Assembly: GCA_028023455.1 (NCBI GenBank)
Contig: JAQFVV010007220.1
Span: 15,001-79,000 of the forward strand
Direction of reading: 5' to 3'
DNA from: Epiperipatus broadwayi
Lineage: Eukaryota > Onychophora > Udeonychophora > Euonychophora > Peripatidae
Length of the DNA: 64,000 nucleotides
The number at the start of each line of letters is the position of its first letter. Positions within the stretch are counted from its first letter, which is position 1. Of the stretch, positions 36,491 through 49,742 are shown in pieces. Both the position numbers and the translations under genes were made by a program. Under the pieces are notes generated by a model. That model was not told the DNA's origin, made no database searches, and worked only from the letters and a program-made list of their open reading frames with translations.

Positions 36491-37240
36491 GAGCTCAAGA
36501 TACATACAGGTTTGGTGGTGGAATTTTTAAGTGTAATCTATTAAAAATGAAACAAAGATTTTTTCTTGGATTTTGGATTTATAAAATGCTGACATTTGTG
36601 CTACTTTTTCCCAGTTAAAAAGATGATTTATAGAATGTACTTATGGTTTGATTGGAATGTATGAAGAGTTTGGCTTATTAATTAATGTTCAAAAATTGAA
36701 GTTCTTTATCAACCAGTGATGAAAAAAATCTTCAACAACTTTTAGTTTGGATGGTTATCAACTTGAAAATGTAATCAATTTAAATACCTTTTCAGTTTTA
36801 TAAGTAGAAAGATGGACTTGAATACTGAGATTCAAAACAGACTTCAATGTGCTGCTGTTTTTAAAATTTAAAAGATAAAGTATTATACTATAGTAAAATA
36901 ACTATTGCAATTAAGTTTTCTGTATACAGAACTGTTATTTTACCTTATTTATTATATGGAAATGAGACTTGAACACTCTATCAATGCAACATAAAGGCAG
37001 TATAAAAGTTTCATGTAAGGATGTCTATACAATTTTAAAAATAGAATATGTTCTTCAACTTGCTGGAAGTGATAATGTAGAGTCTTCTATTGCAAAATCA
37101 CACCTTCATTGTATTGTACAAATGAACATTGCAGGACTTTCTAAGGATGATTTATGATGAACTTAAGTATGGTTTGCATGGGAAAAGTAGACACCATTTA
37201 CATTGTAATGATTATTACAAATACATTCTAAAAAAGTGCA
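36491..37240 (+). pseudogene. Degenerate LINE reverse transcriptase, C-terminal half
   Basis: With several frameshifts and stops, the plus strand reads as the end of a LINE ORF2. Near 36663-36700 there is an FGLLINVQK-type block (the GL-x-IN-x-KT motif after the RT palm), then GY-LENVNQFKYL around 36757-36790. A block at about 36900-36965 reads ITIAIKFSVYRTVILPYLLY followed by GNET and a stop in place of tryptophan. The open frame at 36969-37157 continues toward the conserved LINE C-terminus. The YLLYG-ET-TL motif is shared by several LINE clades, including RTE relatives. It is clearly different at nucleotide level from the two RTE copies here, so it represents another family. It is non-functional. 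Confidence 0.65.
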
Positions 37241-40196
37241 ATATCAGTTGTTTTCATTAGAAAGATATGTTTTTTTATGAAAAAATATTTTAAAAAATAT
37301 ATTAGAAAGATATGGCAAAGAATATAATATATTGGAAATCTACAATTAGATATGGTGTTGAAATATTTAAGAAAAAAAAAGCTTTTTTGTAAAGAAATTA
37401 AAGCACAGCATTATAAAATGTCAAGTTAATAGAAAAATTGACCAGTATGTTCTATATATGGACATATTTGTAGTTCATAGTTCATATAATTATCACAAAA
37501 TTCATTTCTAAAACAGTTTTTTCTCTCTCTTCTTTATTATTGTTATTTTTTGGAATTAGAATAACCATGCTTGTATATGAATGATGTTTATTATTATTTC
37601 CTACAATGTTTAAACTCACTGGAACATGATTCTTAGTTTTAATATAACAAACATATAAATATTTTAAACTAATATTTCACATACACAAACACTACATGCA
37701 TATCATAGATATAAAATGACATAAAGACTAAAATACTAAAAGGCATTTAATTTAATGATAAATAGTTTAAACAAGTTAGCAATCAGTTCAAACTATAAAT
37801 ACAAGCATATATAAGCATTCTAATTCACAATTTAAATCAAATTACAGAATATTAATTCTATAAATAAAATAAAAATTCAGCATTTAATTTCTCTTTATTT
37901 GACAAATCTCAACAAAAAGACATAATAAATATTGGTGGCCTATTCTAGATGATAGTCCAATCAATATGACTTTTAGGTATATATAAAATATTGCATTCTG
38001 AATGAAAATTAAACTTGACAGAAATAAATAAATATGAAAAAAACTTCCTGCTACTCACCTCCAATCAAATTTGCAAGTTAGAAATTTGGCATAATATAAG
38101 TGAATGTAGGTACAAAAATAGCATGGTAGCTCTCATCTTTTCAAAGTCTCTATCTTGTACCAAATTTGGTTTAAGTATATACTCTGTACTCAAACAAAAC
38201 ATTGTTGAGATATTAAAACAATATTACAGTGCATGTGTATAGGATGTAAATCCCTTTTAATTAAAATTACATACAACTTCTATGCTAATAAATAATAATA
38301 ATAATAACAATAATAATAGTAGTAGTAGTAATATCAAATTCCAAATTTATTATTACTTTAAAGAATATTTGAGAGATAATACATGTTAATAATGAATAAA
38401 TTATTTTACTCTGTTAACCTAATCAAAACTACTGGACATAAGCTGTTAAAACACTGATATTTAACATGAAACAATCTTGTCTAACACGTTCAATTATATG
38501 TTTCCATATGACTTTATTTATGGATGTATATACAAGTGTAGCTTCCTTTCTTATAGGTTAATAAAATTTTCAGTTTTAAGTTCTTAATGATTTCATTTTT
38601 CTTATTGAGTTCATTGCACTAATATTGGTATGCAAACTTTACACTAGGAATTTTTAAAAATTAGTTCCTACAGATTATTTATATTTCAGAAAGAAGACAT
38701 TAAAATTCAGGTGTATGGAAATATCAACTACACATTAATACATTGCCATTTTGGAAGGCTACAGCATCATGTCAGTCAACAATGGTATATTTGGATTCGT
38801 AATTGCTCATTCTGATAGATCATGCTACATATTGCAAGTACATCATTACTCTACTGAAGAAGTATCTTTTATTTTGATGTGCAGTATCCAAATCCAATTT
38901 TTTATTAGTAAAACTGATTGTCACAATACAGGCTTAAACATCACTCTCTGCTAATTTTGATGATACAATCAGTGTGGATTCAATATGTGACTAGTCAATA
39001 TTTTAAGTTCAACTACTTTTTTATATTTTTTTCTAATAATGCAACTAAAGTTCAACATTATTTTTCAATTAATATTTCATACTTTAATTAACATGCCCAC
39101 TACTTTTTTAAATAAACCTCTTTGTTTATTTTAAGCTTATTCCTAAATAATTTTTTTTAATTAGCTTATTTATTAATTCAATTATCTAATATGCAATTTT
39201 CTCAAACATTATTTAACTAAGATTTTAAAATTTTGATAGTTACATTTTTATCAATTTGTTAGCATAATCATTATAATTTTCAATTTTTAATATAAAATAT
39301 TTATGCTATTGAAAAAATACATTATAGCAGTTTATATAACAACAACATTTTAAAATTCTTTTCTCATTTAAATATTATAAAGAAATTGTTATATCTTATT
39401 ATAATATTCTATACATTGTTTTAAATACTATGCCTTTATTATTAGGCATATATTTCTTTAAATATGAAAGTAATATTGGAGAACATCAAAATAATTTTAT
39501 ACTCTCCCCATTTTTGTCTAACTTTTCTATACTTTAATTATGACATTCTTTTATATGCTTCTTTATAACACTCCTTTTATCTCACTTTTTCTTTTTAAAT
39601 ATTTTTATTTATGTTGCAGTCTTTGCTTATTTGTTTGTATGTAAATTCTTGTAATCACTTTATTATTGTTAAAATAAAATTTTAAAATTGAGATTTAATA
39701 ATTTAAATCTATTATAAATTTTTGAAATTTGTACATTTCTTCTAAATCACTTCCAAAATGATAGTGTATTATAATATTTTATGTAAATTCAATTTTCAAT
39801 CACTTGGACTATAGTTTCTTAGATCTCTGAGTTATTGTGTGAGGATATTTCAAATAATTTAATGTCAAATTTAAAATTCATTTTAAGTACTTCAATATAT
39901 TTTAAGTAAAGACCACAAAAGATTGGTATAGACATTTTTTAATCCAATCAAAAACTTGAGCAAAGTTGTAATAACATTTTAAATTCAATATAATTTGTTG
40001 AAATTTGGTCCATTTTTTCTAAATCACTATCAAAGTAATAGGGCACTATAATATTTTAGAAAAGATAACCTAGTTTTTTAGATATAGAACACTGGGTGAA
40101 CATTTTTTAAATATTTTGATATAAAATTTAAAAGATTTTCTTAAACCTTTAATATGTTATAAGTAATGCACACAGTATTTTTGCTTTTAATTTAAA
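37241..40196. other. AT-rich DNA, no gene recognised
   Basis: A degenerate (AAT/AGT)n tract occurs near 38288-38330. The open frames at 38015-38242 and 38751-38954 have no recognisable domains and no supporting signals. Confidence 0.5.
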
Positions 40197-40962
40197 GTTT
40201 GACTTAAGTTAAAATAAGGTTAGTTTATAATATAGTTTTGATAAGCTTTTTTTTTAAAAAAAATAATTTTTCAAATAAAAAGAAAAATGTCGAACACTTT
40301 TCAATAGGAAGAATATATTCATATTTTAAGTTACTTAATGCTTTATTATACACATATATAATTATGTACACATACTAAATATGATATATACAAAAGGAAT
40401 AAACATTAAAGTTTTAGAAATATGTAGTAGTAATATATTTATAAACTATAAGTGTCAAATTGATTTAAAGTAAAGTCATACATATTAAGTAGAGTTTGTT
40501 AACAATATAGTTTTGTTAAGCTTTTTTAAAAAAAAAGTATTTCAAATAAAAGGAAAATTTTAAGTTACTTAATGCTTTATCACACACATATATAATTATG
40601 TACACACACTAAATTTTATATATACATAAGAAGTATATATATATTAACTTATTGCATGCATATCTAGTGATATATATGTATAACTATAAGTATCAACCTG
40701 ATTTTAAGTAAAATCATATGTATTAAGTGAAGTTTGTTTACAACCTAGTTTTGTTAAGCATTTTTTAAAAAAGTTTATAAATATATTAAAAAAGTCAAAC
40801 ACTTTTTAACAAAAAGAATGTTTTCATATTTTAAGTTACTTAATAATTTATTATACAAATATATAATTATGAACACATACTAAATATGATATTACATTAA
40901 GGGGTATACATATTAATTTATAGCAAAATATTTATTGATATATATATATATAAAACTATAAG
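40197..40962. repeat. ~240-280-bp tandem repeat array, three units, interrupted by RTE
   Basis: Three diverged units start near 40197, 40471 and 40728. Each contains agttttg-taagcttttt, attttaagttacttaat, acatatataattatg and finally aactataag. The third unit is cut at aaactataag (40953-40962) by the RTE and resumes after it at 44176 (aaactataagagtcaagttg), exactly as the other units continue (ctataagtgtcaaattg, ctataagtatcaacctg). This gives an internal reference for the empty site. Confidence 0.85.
40953..40962. repeat. RTE target-site duplication, left copy
   Basis: aaactataag, identical to 44176-44185. The same motif occurs once in each of the neighbouring tandem units, confirming that it belongs to the target. 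Confidence 0.9.
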
Positions 40963-41335
40963 GAGTTTGCTATTAACTGAAAGGAGACCCTTTGATTCCT
41001 CTTGGAGGCCTTAAAGGAACCGAGAGGGGCAAATTCCTAATGTCCACTCCATATGTTCTTGTCATTGCAGCTGTTATTACTATGTGATTATTCATATAGT
41101 ATACGAACATGAATGGGCTGCTCACCAACACGCATTAGCCAGCATGGTGAGTTTATTGGCTTTTTACCTCTGAGTTTAAGATCAAGAAACACCATGGTCT
41201 TTCTTCTCAGTGCCTGATAAGGCAGAATGAATGTTTGTGTAAATGATAAATATTTTTCCAATACATATATACAATTATGAGAGACAAAAATAAAGCATGG
41301 CCCTTCCCCTGATTGTGGACCCAGGCTGCCATTTG
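40963..41335 (+). promoter_or_regulatory. RTE 5' untranslated region
   Basis: The region is conserved between the two RTE copies despite strong decay of the older one, for example ccatatgttcttgtcatt and gaatgggct-ctcac-aaca blocks. RTE and other LINEs carry internal promoters here. No specific promoter motif can be proven. This copy lacks about 80 bases found in the older copy between about 41318 and 41325. Confidence 0.55.
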
Positions 41336-44164
41336 ATGACAACTTTTTATTTAGGTACTTACAACTGCAGATCACTTTCAAGTGAAGGAAGATTGCAAGA
41401 ATTAGAAGAAGAACTGTCTTATATTAAATGGGACATTATTGGACTTTGTGAAGTTAGAAGAAAAGGAGAAGAAACAATTGATTTAAAAAGTGAACATATA
41501 CTCTATTATAAAGGCACACATATTGGAAATACAAGTGGAGTAGGATTCATTATAAATAAAAAGTGGAAGAACAATATTGTGGAGATTGATGGTGTATTGG
41601 ACAGAGTGGCAAGATTAGTTATACAACTTAATAGCAGATACCAAATGCAGATAATTCAGGTTTATGCCCCAACAAGTTCTCATAGTGATGAAGTAGTAGA
41701 AGATTTTTATATGGATGTACAAAAGGCTTTTGATCAGAGTAAACAACATTTTAAAATTGTTATGGGAGACTTTAATGCTAGAATTGGTAGACAAATGAAA
41801 GATGAAATTGCTGTAGGTAATTTTGGTTATGGTAATAGAAATGAGAGAGGGCATAGACTTGTGGAGTTTGCAGAAAAAGAAAAACTTTATATTATGAATT
41901 CATTTTTTGAGAAAAATGTTAAAAGGAAATGGACATGGAAGCATCCAAATGAAGGTACAGCAGAATTGGATTATATTTTGACTAACAGAAAATACATATT
42001 TCAAGATTGTAATGTTCTTAATAAATTTAACACAGGAAGTGATCATCGATTAGTAAGGTGTAAGTTACGTGTTAATGTAAAACTAGAGAGACAAAAATTA
42101 TTAAGAAAAACAATATTTACAGTTGATATTCCTAATCTTCAGAAACATTCTAATGAATTTAAATTAGAACTTACAAATAGGTTTCAAGTGTTAGGAGATT
42201 TTGAACATGATACAGATTTGAATGAAATTAATATGAAAATAATGGATACACTTTTAAAAACTGCAACAAACATAGCGGGTAGAAAAAAGCAGCAATTGAC
42301 TAATAAAATTTCTACTGAGACTAGAGAATTCATGAAGAAAAGAAGGAATATGAAGATATACAAAAATGATGTATTAAAAAGAATTGAATATCTCGAATTT
42401 TGTAAAATGGTACGGAAAAGAGTTGAAAATGATATAAGAAAGTATAACTGTGAAATAGCAAGGAAAGTTGTAGAAGAAAATAAAAGTCTCAAAAATGTTA
42501 AACAACATTTTGGTATTGGTAGGAAATTTATATCTGCAATAAGAAAAAAAGATGGAATTATTACTAAAAAGAGAGATGACATCATGAAATTGGTAGAAGA
42601 TTTTTATCAAGAATTATATAGTAATAAAGAACAAGTACCTCCTATATCTATTATATCTTCTGAATTGCCCAGAATTTTAAATGAAGAAGTGAGACATGCA
42701 ATTAAGTGTATGAAGAAAGGAAAGGCTCCAGGAAATGATGGAATTATAATTGATATATTAAAAGAAGCAGGTGAAGAAATAGAAACAATTTTAGCAAAGT
42801 TATATACCAAATGTCTGAATGATAAAGATGTACCGGAAGATTGGAAGAATGCAGTAATAATATTAATATTTAAAAAAGGTGATAAAGAAGATATTAGAAA
42901 TTACAGACCTATCAGCCTTTTATCAGTTTTATATAAAATTTTTACCAAGATAATTACAACTCGTCTACAGAGAACTTTGGATTTCCACCAACCAAGAGAA
43001 GAAGCTGGATTTAAAAGTGGTTTTAGTACAATAGATCATATCCAGGTATTGAGAGAAATCATAGAAAGGACAAACGAATATGAGTTGTCATTATGTTTTG
43101 GATTTGTAGATTATGAAAAGGCATTCGATTCTATACACATTTCTTCAGTGATTAAAGCATTGGATCATCAAGGTATAGATCCAGGATATTGTCATATTTT
43201 AAAGAATATTTATAAAAATGCAACAGCAACAATTAGATTACATAATGATACTGGAAAAATCAACATTGAGAAAGGTGTAAGACAAGGTGACTCAATATCT
43301 CCAAAACTCTTTACAGCAGTGCTGCAAAAAGTATTTTGTGGATTAAAATGGGAAACTAAAGGAGTGAAAGTAAATGGAGAGTATTTAAGTCATTTAGATT
43401 TCCCAGATGATGTAGTTGTTTTTGAAAATAATGCTTCAGAGCTGCAGGAAATGTTGCAGGAGTTAACAGATGAAAGTAGAAAAGTAGGACTAAAGATAAA
43501 TGTTAAAAAGACTAAAGTAATGTTTAATCGATTTGCTCAAAATATGAAAATAAGGATTGATTATGAAGAATTAGAAGAAGTTAACAGTTACAAATACCTT
43601 GGTCAGATTATTAATACAGATGGAAACATAATGGAGGAAATTAATCATAGAATTAAACTTGGTTGGAGTGCTTTTGGTAGAAATAACTTGATACTAAAAG
43701 GAAATATGCCTATGTGTTTGAAAAGGATGGTTTTTAACAAATGTGTTTTACCAGTTCTTACTTATGGATCTGAGACTTGGACACTTAATAGAAGAGCAAT
43801 AGAGAGACTTCAGACCACTCAAAGGAGTATGGAGAGATGTATGTTGGGAGTAATAAGAAGAGATCGAAAACGCAATGTATGGGTAAGACAACAAACAGGT
43901 GCTACTGACCTTATTGAAAAAATTAAAAGATTGAAATGGAGTTGGGCTGGACATATTGCTAGAAGAGATGATAATAGATGGACAATTAAAATTTTAAACT
44001 GGATTCCAAGAGATTGTAAAAGACCCAGAAAGAGACCACATGTGAGATGGATGGATGAAATAAGAAAATGTGCAGGGGTGTTGTGGAGAAGAGAAGCTAA
44101 AGATCGGAGAAGATGGATTAAACTTGGAGAGACCTTCATCCTGCAGTGGATTGATAATGGTTGA
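41336..44164 (+). CDS. RTE endonuclease-reverse transcriptase (active site altered)
   Basis: This is a LINE ORF2-type polyprotein that would nick target DNA and prime reverse transcription. The frame is open from 41297. I prefer the second methionine (41336, MTTFYLGTYNCRSL), because the older copy has a methionine at the same place while the first 13 codons arise from UTR sequence next to a deletion. Numbering from 41297, the endonuclease spans residues 18-255 with N23, E52 in LCEVRR, D158/N160 in MGDFNARIG, D225 in ELDYIL and D249/H250 in GSDHRLV all present. The RT spans about 455-770, with NYRPISLL (535-542), FVDYEKAFDSI (603-613, catalytic D605) and RQGDSISPKLF (662-672). The palm motif is FPDD (702-705): proline replaces the near-invariant alanine, although both aspartates remain. 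The post-RT part includes LTYGSETWTL (821-830) and GHIARRDDNRW (885-895). Protein length is normal for RTE. Function is uncertain because of FPDD. Confidence 0.93.
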   Translation: MTTFYLGTYNCRSLSSEGRLQELEEELSYIKWDIIGLCEVRRKGEETIDLKSEHILYYKGTHIGNTSGVGFIINKKWKNNIVEIDGVLDRVARLVIQLNSRYQMQIIQVYAPTSSHSDEVVEDFYMDVQKAFDQSKQHFKIVMGDFNARIGRQMKDEIAVGNFGYGNRNERGHRLVEFAEKEKLYIMNSFFEKNVKRKWTWKHPNEGTAELDYILTNRKYIFQDCNVLNKFNTGSDHRLVRCKLRVNVKLERQKLLRKTIFTVDIPNLQKHSNEFKLELTNRFQVLGDFEHDTDLNEINMKIMDTLLKTATNIAGRKKQQLTNKISTETREFMKKRRNMKIYKNDVLKRIEYLEFCKMVRKRVENDIRKYNCEIARKVVEENKSLKNVKQHFGIGRKFISAIRKKDGIITKKRDDIMKLVEDFYQELYSNKEQVPPISIISSELPRILNEEVRHAIKCMKKGKAPGNDGIIIDILKEAGEEIETILAKLYTKCLNDKDVPEDWKNAVIILIFKKGDKEDIRNYRPISLLSVLYKIFTKIITTRLQRTLDFHQPREEAGFKSGFSTIDHIQVLREIIERTNEYELSLCFGFVDYEKAFDSIHISSVIKALDHQGIDPGYCHILKNIYKNATATIRLHNDTGKINIEKGVRQGDSISPKLFTAVLQKVFCGLKWETKGVKVNGEYLSHLDFPDDVVVFENNASELQEMLQELTDESRKVGLKINVKKTKVMFNRFAQNMKIRIDYEELEEVNSYKYLGQIINTDGNIMEEINHRIKLGWSAFGRNNLILKGNMPMCLKRMVFNKCVLPVLTYGSETWTLNRRAIERLQTTQRSMERCMLGVIRRDRKRNVWVRQQTGATDLIEKIKRLKWSWAGHIARRDDNRWTIKILNWIPRDCKRPRKRPHVRWMDEIRKCAGVLWRREAKDRRRWIKLGETFILQWIDNG

Positions 44165-44175
44165 TGATGATGATG

Positions 44176-44185
44176 AAACTATAAG
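44176..44185. repeat. RTE target-site duplication, right copy
   Basis: aaactataag, a perfect match to 40953-40962, immediately after the (TGA)n 3' end of the RTE. The interrupted tandem-repeat unit continues from here. Confidence 0.9.
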
Positions 44186-44267
44186 AGTCAAGTTGTTTTA
44201 AACTACAATATCATTTTATATTTTTATTTACTATGCCAATACTAAAAAGTTAAAAATAAATAAAACT

Positions 44268-44563
44268 AAAATTTTTTTTTTATATTAAGAGCTTTTATTT
44301 ACCATGCAATAAAAAGCAAAAAAATAATTGTTTTTACAACCATAATTGAGGTTTTTAGCTTTAACTTGAAATAAATGCATGAAGATTCAGAAATTAATCA
44401 AGTCAATCCCTAATTTTTATAACAAGGGATTGACTTAATTAATTTCTGGCCCACCATGCTTTTATTTCAAGATAAATCTAAAACCCCCAATTGTGATTGA
44501 AGAAACATTTATTTTTTGTTTATTGCATGGCAAATAAAAGCATTTAATATAAAAAAAATTTTT
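44268..44563. mobile_element. ~296-bp near-perfect palindrome (foldback element)
   Basis: The left arm from 44268 (tatattaagagcttttattt, accatgcaataaa, then gcttta-cttgaaataaa) and the right arm ending near 44563 are reverse complements over about 135 bases each with few mismatches. The centre is caagtcaatccc and gggattgactt, with a loop of roughly 15 bases. Essentially the entire element is one hairpin. It has no coding capacity and lies about 80 bases beyond the RTE insertion. Confidence 0.85.
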
Positions 44564-46527
<1,964 letters not shown>

Positions 46528-46627
46528 TTTGCTTATATTTGGTTATTTGAATACAATTTATTTTTTATAAGTGCTCAAGAAGAAAGTTTTAATAACAATA
46601 ATAATAATAATAATAATGTTTATTGGT

Positions 46628-46716
<89 letters not shown>
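46628..46716. repeat. (TAA)n microsatellite at the 3' end of the CR1/Jockey-like LINE
   Basis: About 30 AAT units, preceded by a shorter (AAT)n piece at 46590-46617. It adjoins the 3' end of the minus-strand LINE (ttcaatttaattcaattc at 46717). It is either the LINE tail or the target microsatellite. Confidence 0.9.
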
Positions 46717-47081
46717 TCAATTTAATTCAATTCATTTATTTAAGTGCAAAACAACAGCATAAAGCCAATTACAGCTTGCACGTACAATAAAAGTGAAAAT
46801 AAACCATATAACATAAAATGAAAATATAAATGTATACATAATAAAGTAAAATTTAAAAGACAAAATCAAACTTCACATTTCAGTTTAACAAGATTACAAA
46901 ATTTCTTATAATCAATGTCACACAGATTAAGGTTACTCCCAATTTGATTATATAAAGAGGGTAACCTTTAAGAATATTAGAATGGCATGTTTGAATCTGA
47001 TATACACAAGTAGACCTAGTATCATAACTCAAAGACCTAACTGAGATAGTTGAAACTATATCTGATAAAATAACCTGTTTA

Positions 47082-49599
47082 TTAACAATTTTTATAAAAA
47101 TATTTCAAATCCCTATACTTTCGTCTAGATGAAAGATTAATCATTTTACCCTCCCAAGAAACATATTTGAAAAACTTCTTTGAAATAGACTGCAACAAGT
47201 TACATCCTTGCAAAGAACTAGGGTTCCAAATTATTGAACCATATTCAATAATAGGAAGAACCAATGAAAAAAACAATTTCCGTTTAGTATCATTACTGAA
47301 CTTATAACCATGTCTAAGAATGGCACCCATAACCTTAAAAGCTTTACCAGCAATCATTTCAAGATGAGGAGTAAAAGATCCATTACAAGAAAACATAATT
47401 CCAAGATCTTTTTGGCATTTAACTGAAATAATTTTATAAGAATTGATATAATAATAAAACTGTAAAACTTCAGATTTTTTGGAATAGGAAATAAAGGAAC
47501 ATTTATCAAAATTAACTGTCATATTATTTGACTGACACCAAGCACTAAAGTTATCAATATCCTTCTGAAGGAGAACACAATCGTTCACTGATACAATTCT
47601 TCTAAAAATCTTACAGTCATCAGCATAGCTTAACAGAAAAGAATATCTCAAGCAATCATTAAGATCATTAACGTAAACATTAAACAGCATGGGTGCTAAA
47701 ATACTACCCTGTGGAACACCTAAATTGCATTCAAAATTAAATGAAACTTTATTATTGAATTTAATATATGCTGTACGACTACATAAAAATGATTGAAACC
47801 AATATACAAGTTTATTAGAGAAACCTATTTTATGTAATTTATGAAGTAAGACACTGTGATCAACTTTATCAAAGGCTTTTGACAAATCAAAATAAATAAC
47901 ATCTAGTCTTTGACAATCTTCAATAGCATGAGCTATATGATCATAAATTGTCAGTAGATTACTATCAATTGATCTATTAGGACTAAAACCATGTTGAGAA
48001 GAAGAAATTATCTTACCCACATCTGAAATAATTTTATTATAAATACATCTCTCAAAAATTCTTGCAATGGTATGCAAAACAGAAATCGGTCTATAATTAG
48101 AAACACAATCTCGATCACCATTTTTGAAGATTGGAACCATTTTAGCACCTTTCAAAACACTAGGAAAAGTACAAGAATTAAGAGACAGATTAAAAACAAA
48201 GGCAAGAGGTACTGCAATAAATTCGGCTAGCCCCTTATAAATAAAAGAAGGAATATTATCACATCCTAAACTAGAGTGAGTCTTAAGCCTCCTAATAGCT
48301 ACAATAACATCTTCCCTAGAGATATGATCAATTGTATATTTAGCACTAGACAAATTGCCAGGAAATGTAATTTTAGAATCAATCCCATGTTGTGAAAAGT
48401 ATAACTCTGCAAAATGTTTAGAAAAATCATCTGCATTTAATGCAGAACCATGAGTCATTTGAACCTTTTTCTTACCCAAGCCTGAATTATTAACAAAATT
48501 CCAGAATTCTCTAGGATTAGAAGAAATATTAATTTAAATTTGTTTTATATACTCTTGTAAATCTCGTTTATAGATATATTTAGCCAATCTTCTAAAATTG
48601 ATAAAATTATTATAATAAATTATATTCTGTGTCTTAAAACAGAGTCTATGATGGTAAGATTTCCTTTTAATAATCTTAATAAGAGTATATGAAAACCACA
48701 GAGGATAACCTTTGTTAAATGATAATTTATTAGGAATATATACATCAATAAAACCATTAAAAATTTTCAAAAAATAATCCAAGCAAAAATTCACATCATT
48801 AATTGAGTACATATTATTCCAATCAACTTCAGAAAATTTTCTACAAAGATCAACATAATTACCCCTCCCATAATCCCTTTTCACAACATTAGAACAAGTA
48901 ATTTTAGAATAACACATCTTAATATAAAATTCGATAGGTGGATGATGAACATCAATTGGAAAAGAAACAGAGACAAAGTGAAAATTACTAACTATTGGTA
49001 CATTACAAAGAACACAATCTAAAGTACGCTGAAAACTATTAACAACAGGGTTATATTGTTGAAGCCCAAAAAATTTGCAAAATCTAAGCATTCTTAAAGC
49101 TTTCTGAGATAATAAAGAATAATGTGTAATAATCTTACCCTTAAATAAATCAGGCATATTCAAATCACCAACATATGATAATATTATTATATCTAATCAA
49201 AAAATCTTCAAGTGCTGTCAAGAAGTAATCAAGCTCTAAAAGTGAGATATTAGGTTTAAAATAAATATTTCCCAATATACATTTAAAATTATGATCCATG
49301 TAAACTTCACACCATGTAGATTCACATACAGAAGAAGTAAAACATAGATTTCTATATAAAACATTTTTGTTGATAGCAATAAGAGTACCACCTCCTCTAG
49401 CTGCATATTCTAAAGATCTATCCGTACGTAAAATATTATACCTATTATCAAGGAAAGAACAATCAGAAAATTGTTGATTTAACCAAGTCTCTGTAAAAAA
49501 TATCAAATCAAAATGCTCTGTTTCAAAGAATTGTTTAATTTCCACACACTTAGTTCTCATCCCTCTAACATTCATATAAAAACAAGACAGCCCTACCAT
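47082..49599 (-). pseudogene. CR1/Jockey-like ORF2 (endonuclease-RT), frameshifted
   Basis: Three open pieces form one broken ORF2. Piece one, 49599-49165, is the endonuclease start: MNVRGMRTK, then FFTETWL carrying the catalytic glutamate, then GGGTLIAI. A single frameshift near 49165 falls exactly at the GDLN (usually GDFN) catalytic motif. Piece two, 49163-48534, is the rest of the endonuclease plus linker (ending YIKQI). One in-frame stop at 48534-48536 separates it from piece three, 48479-47082 (465 residues), which stays in the same frame. That piece holds the RT with NYRPISVL (128-135), VIYFDLSKAFDKVDH (194-208, catalytic D198), GVPQGSILAP (254-263) and an intact YADD (285-288). The usual C-terminal tail after 47082 continues in shifted frames. 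The element therefore cannot make a full protein as it stands. Confidence 0.88.
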
Positions 49600-49742
49600 A
49601 TTAAATTAAAAATAAATCAAAACAAATAAATAAATGATATCAAGTAAAGAAAAATGTAAGTAAGTATAGTGAATAAAGAAAATAAGAAATAAAAGAAAAT
49701 AAGAAATCAAAGAAAACAAAGAAAATAAAGAAATAAATATCA

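Larger units (their letters stand above)
40963..44175 (+). mobile_element. Full-length RTE-clade non-LTR retrotransposon
   Basis: The element is 3213 bases long. Its boundaries are fixed by the flanking 10-bp duplications and by alignment with the reversed copy at 24730-28053. It has a 5' UTR (40963-41335), one long ORF encoding an apurinic-like endonuclease plus reverse transcriptase, and an extremely short 3' end consisting of a (TGA)n microsatellite directly after the stop codon. All of these are typical of the RTE clade. The frame is uninterrupted and the target-site duplication perfect, so the insertion should be fairly recent. However, the RT active site is altered (see the CDS). Confidence 0.92.

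Noticed and set aside
42184-42585. 133-codon minus-strand frame, and others at 41088-41381, 41615-41854, 42374-42610, 42607-42810, 43748-44191
   Set aside because: Antisense shadows of the RTE open reading frame.
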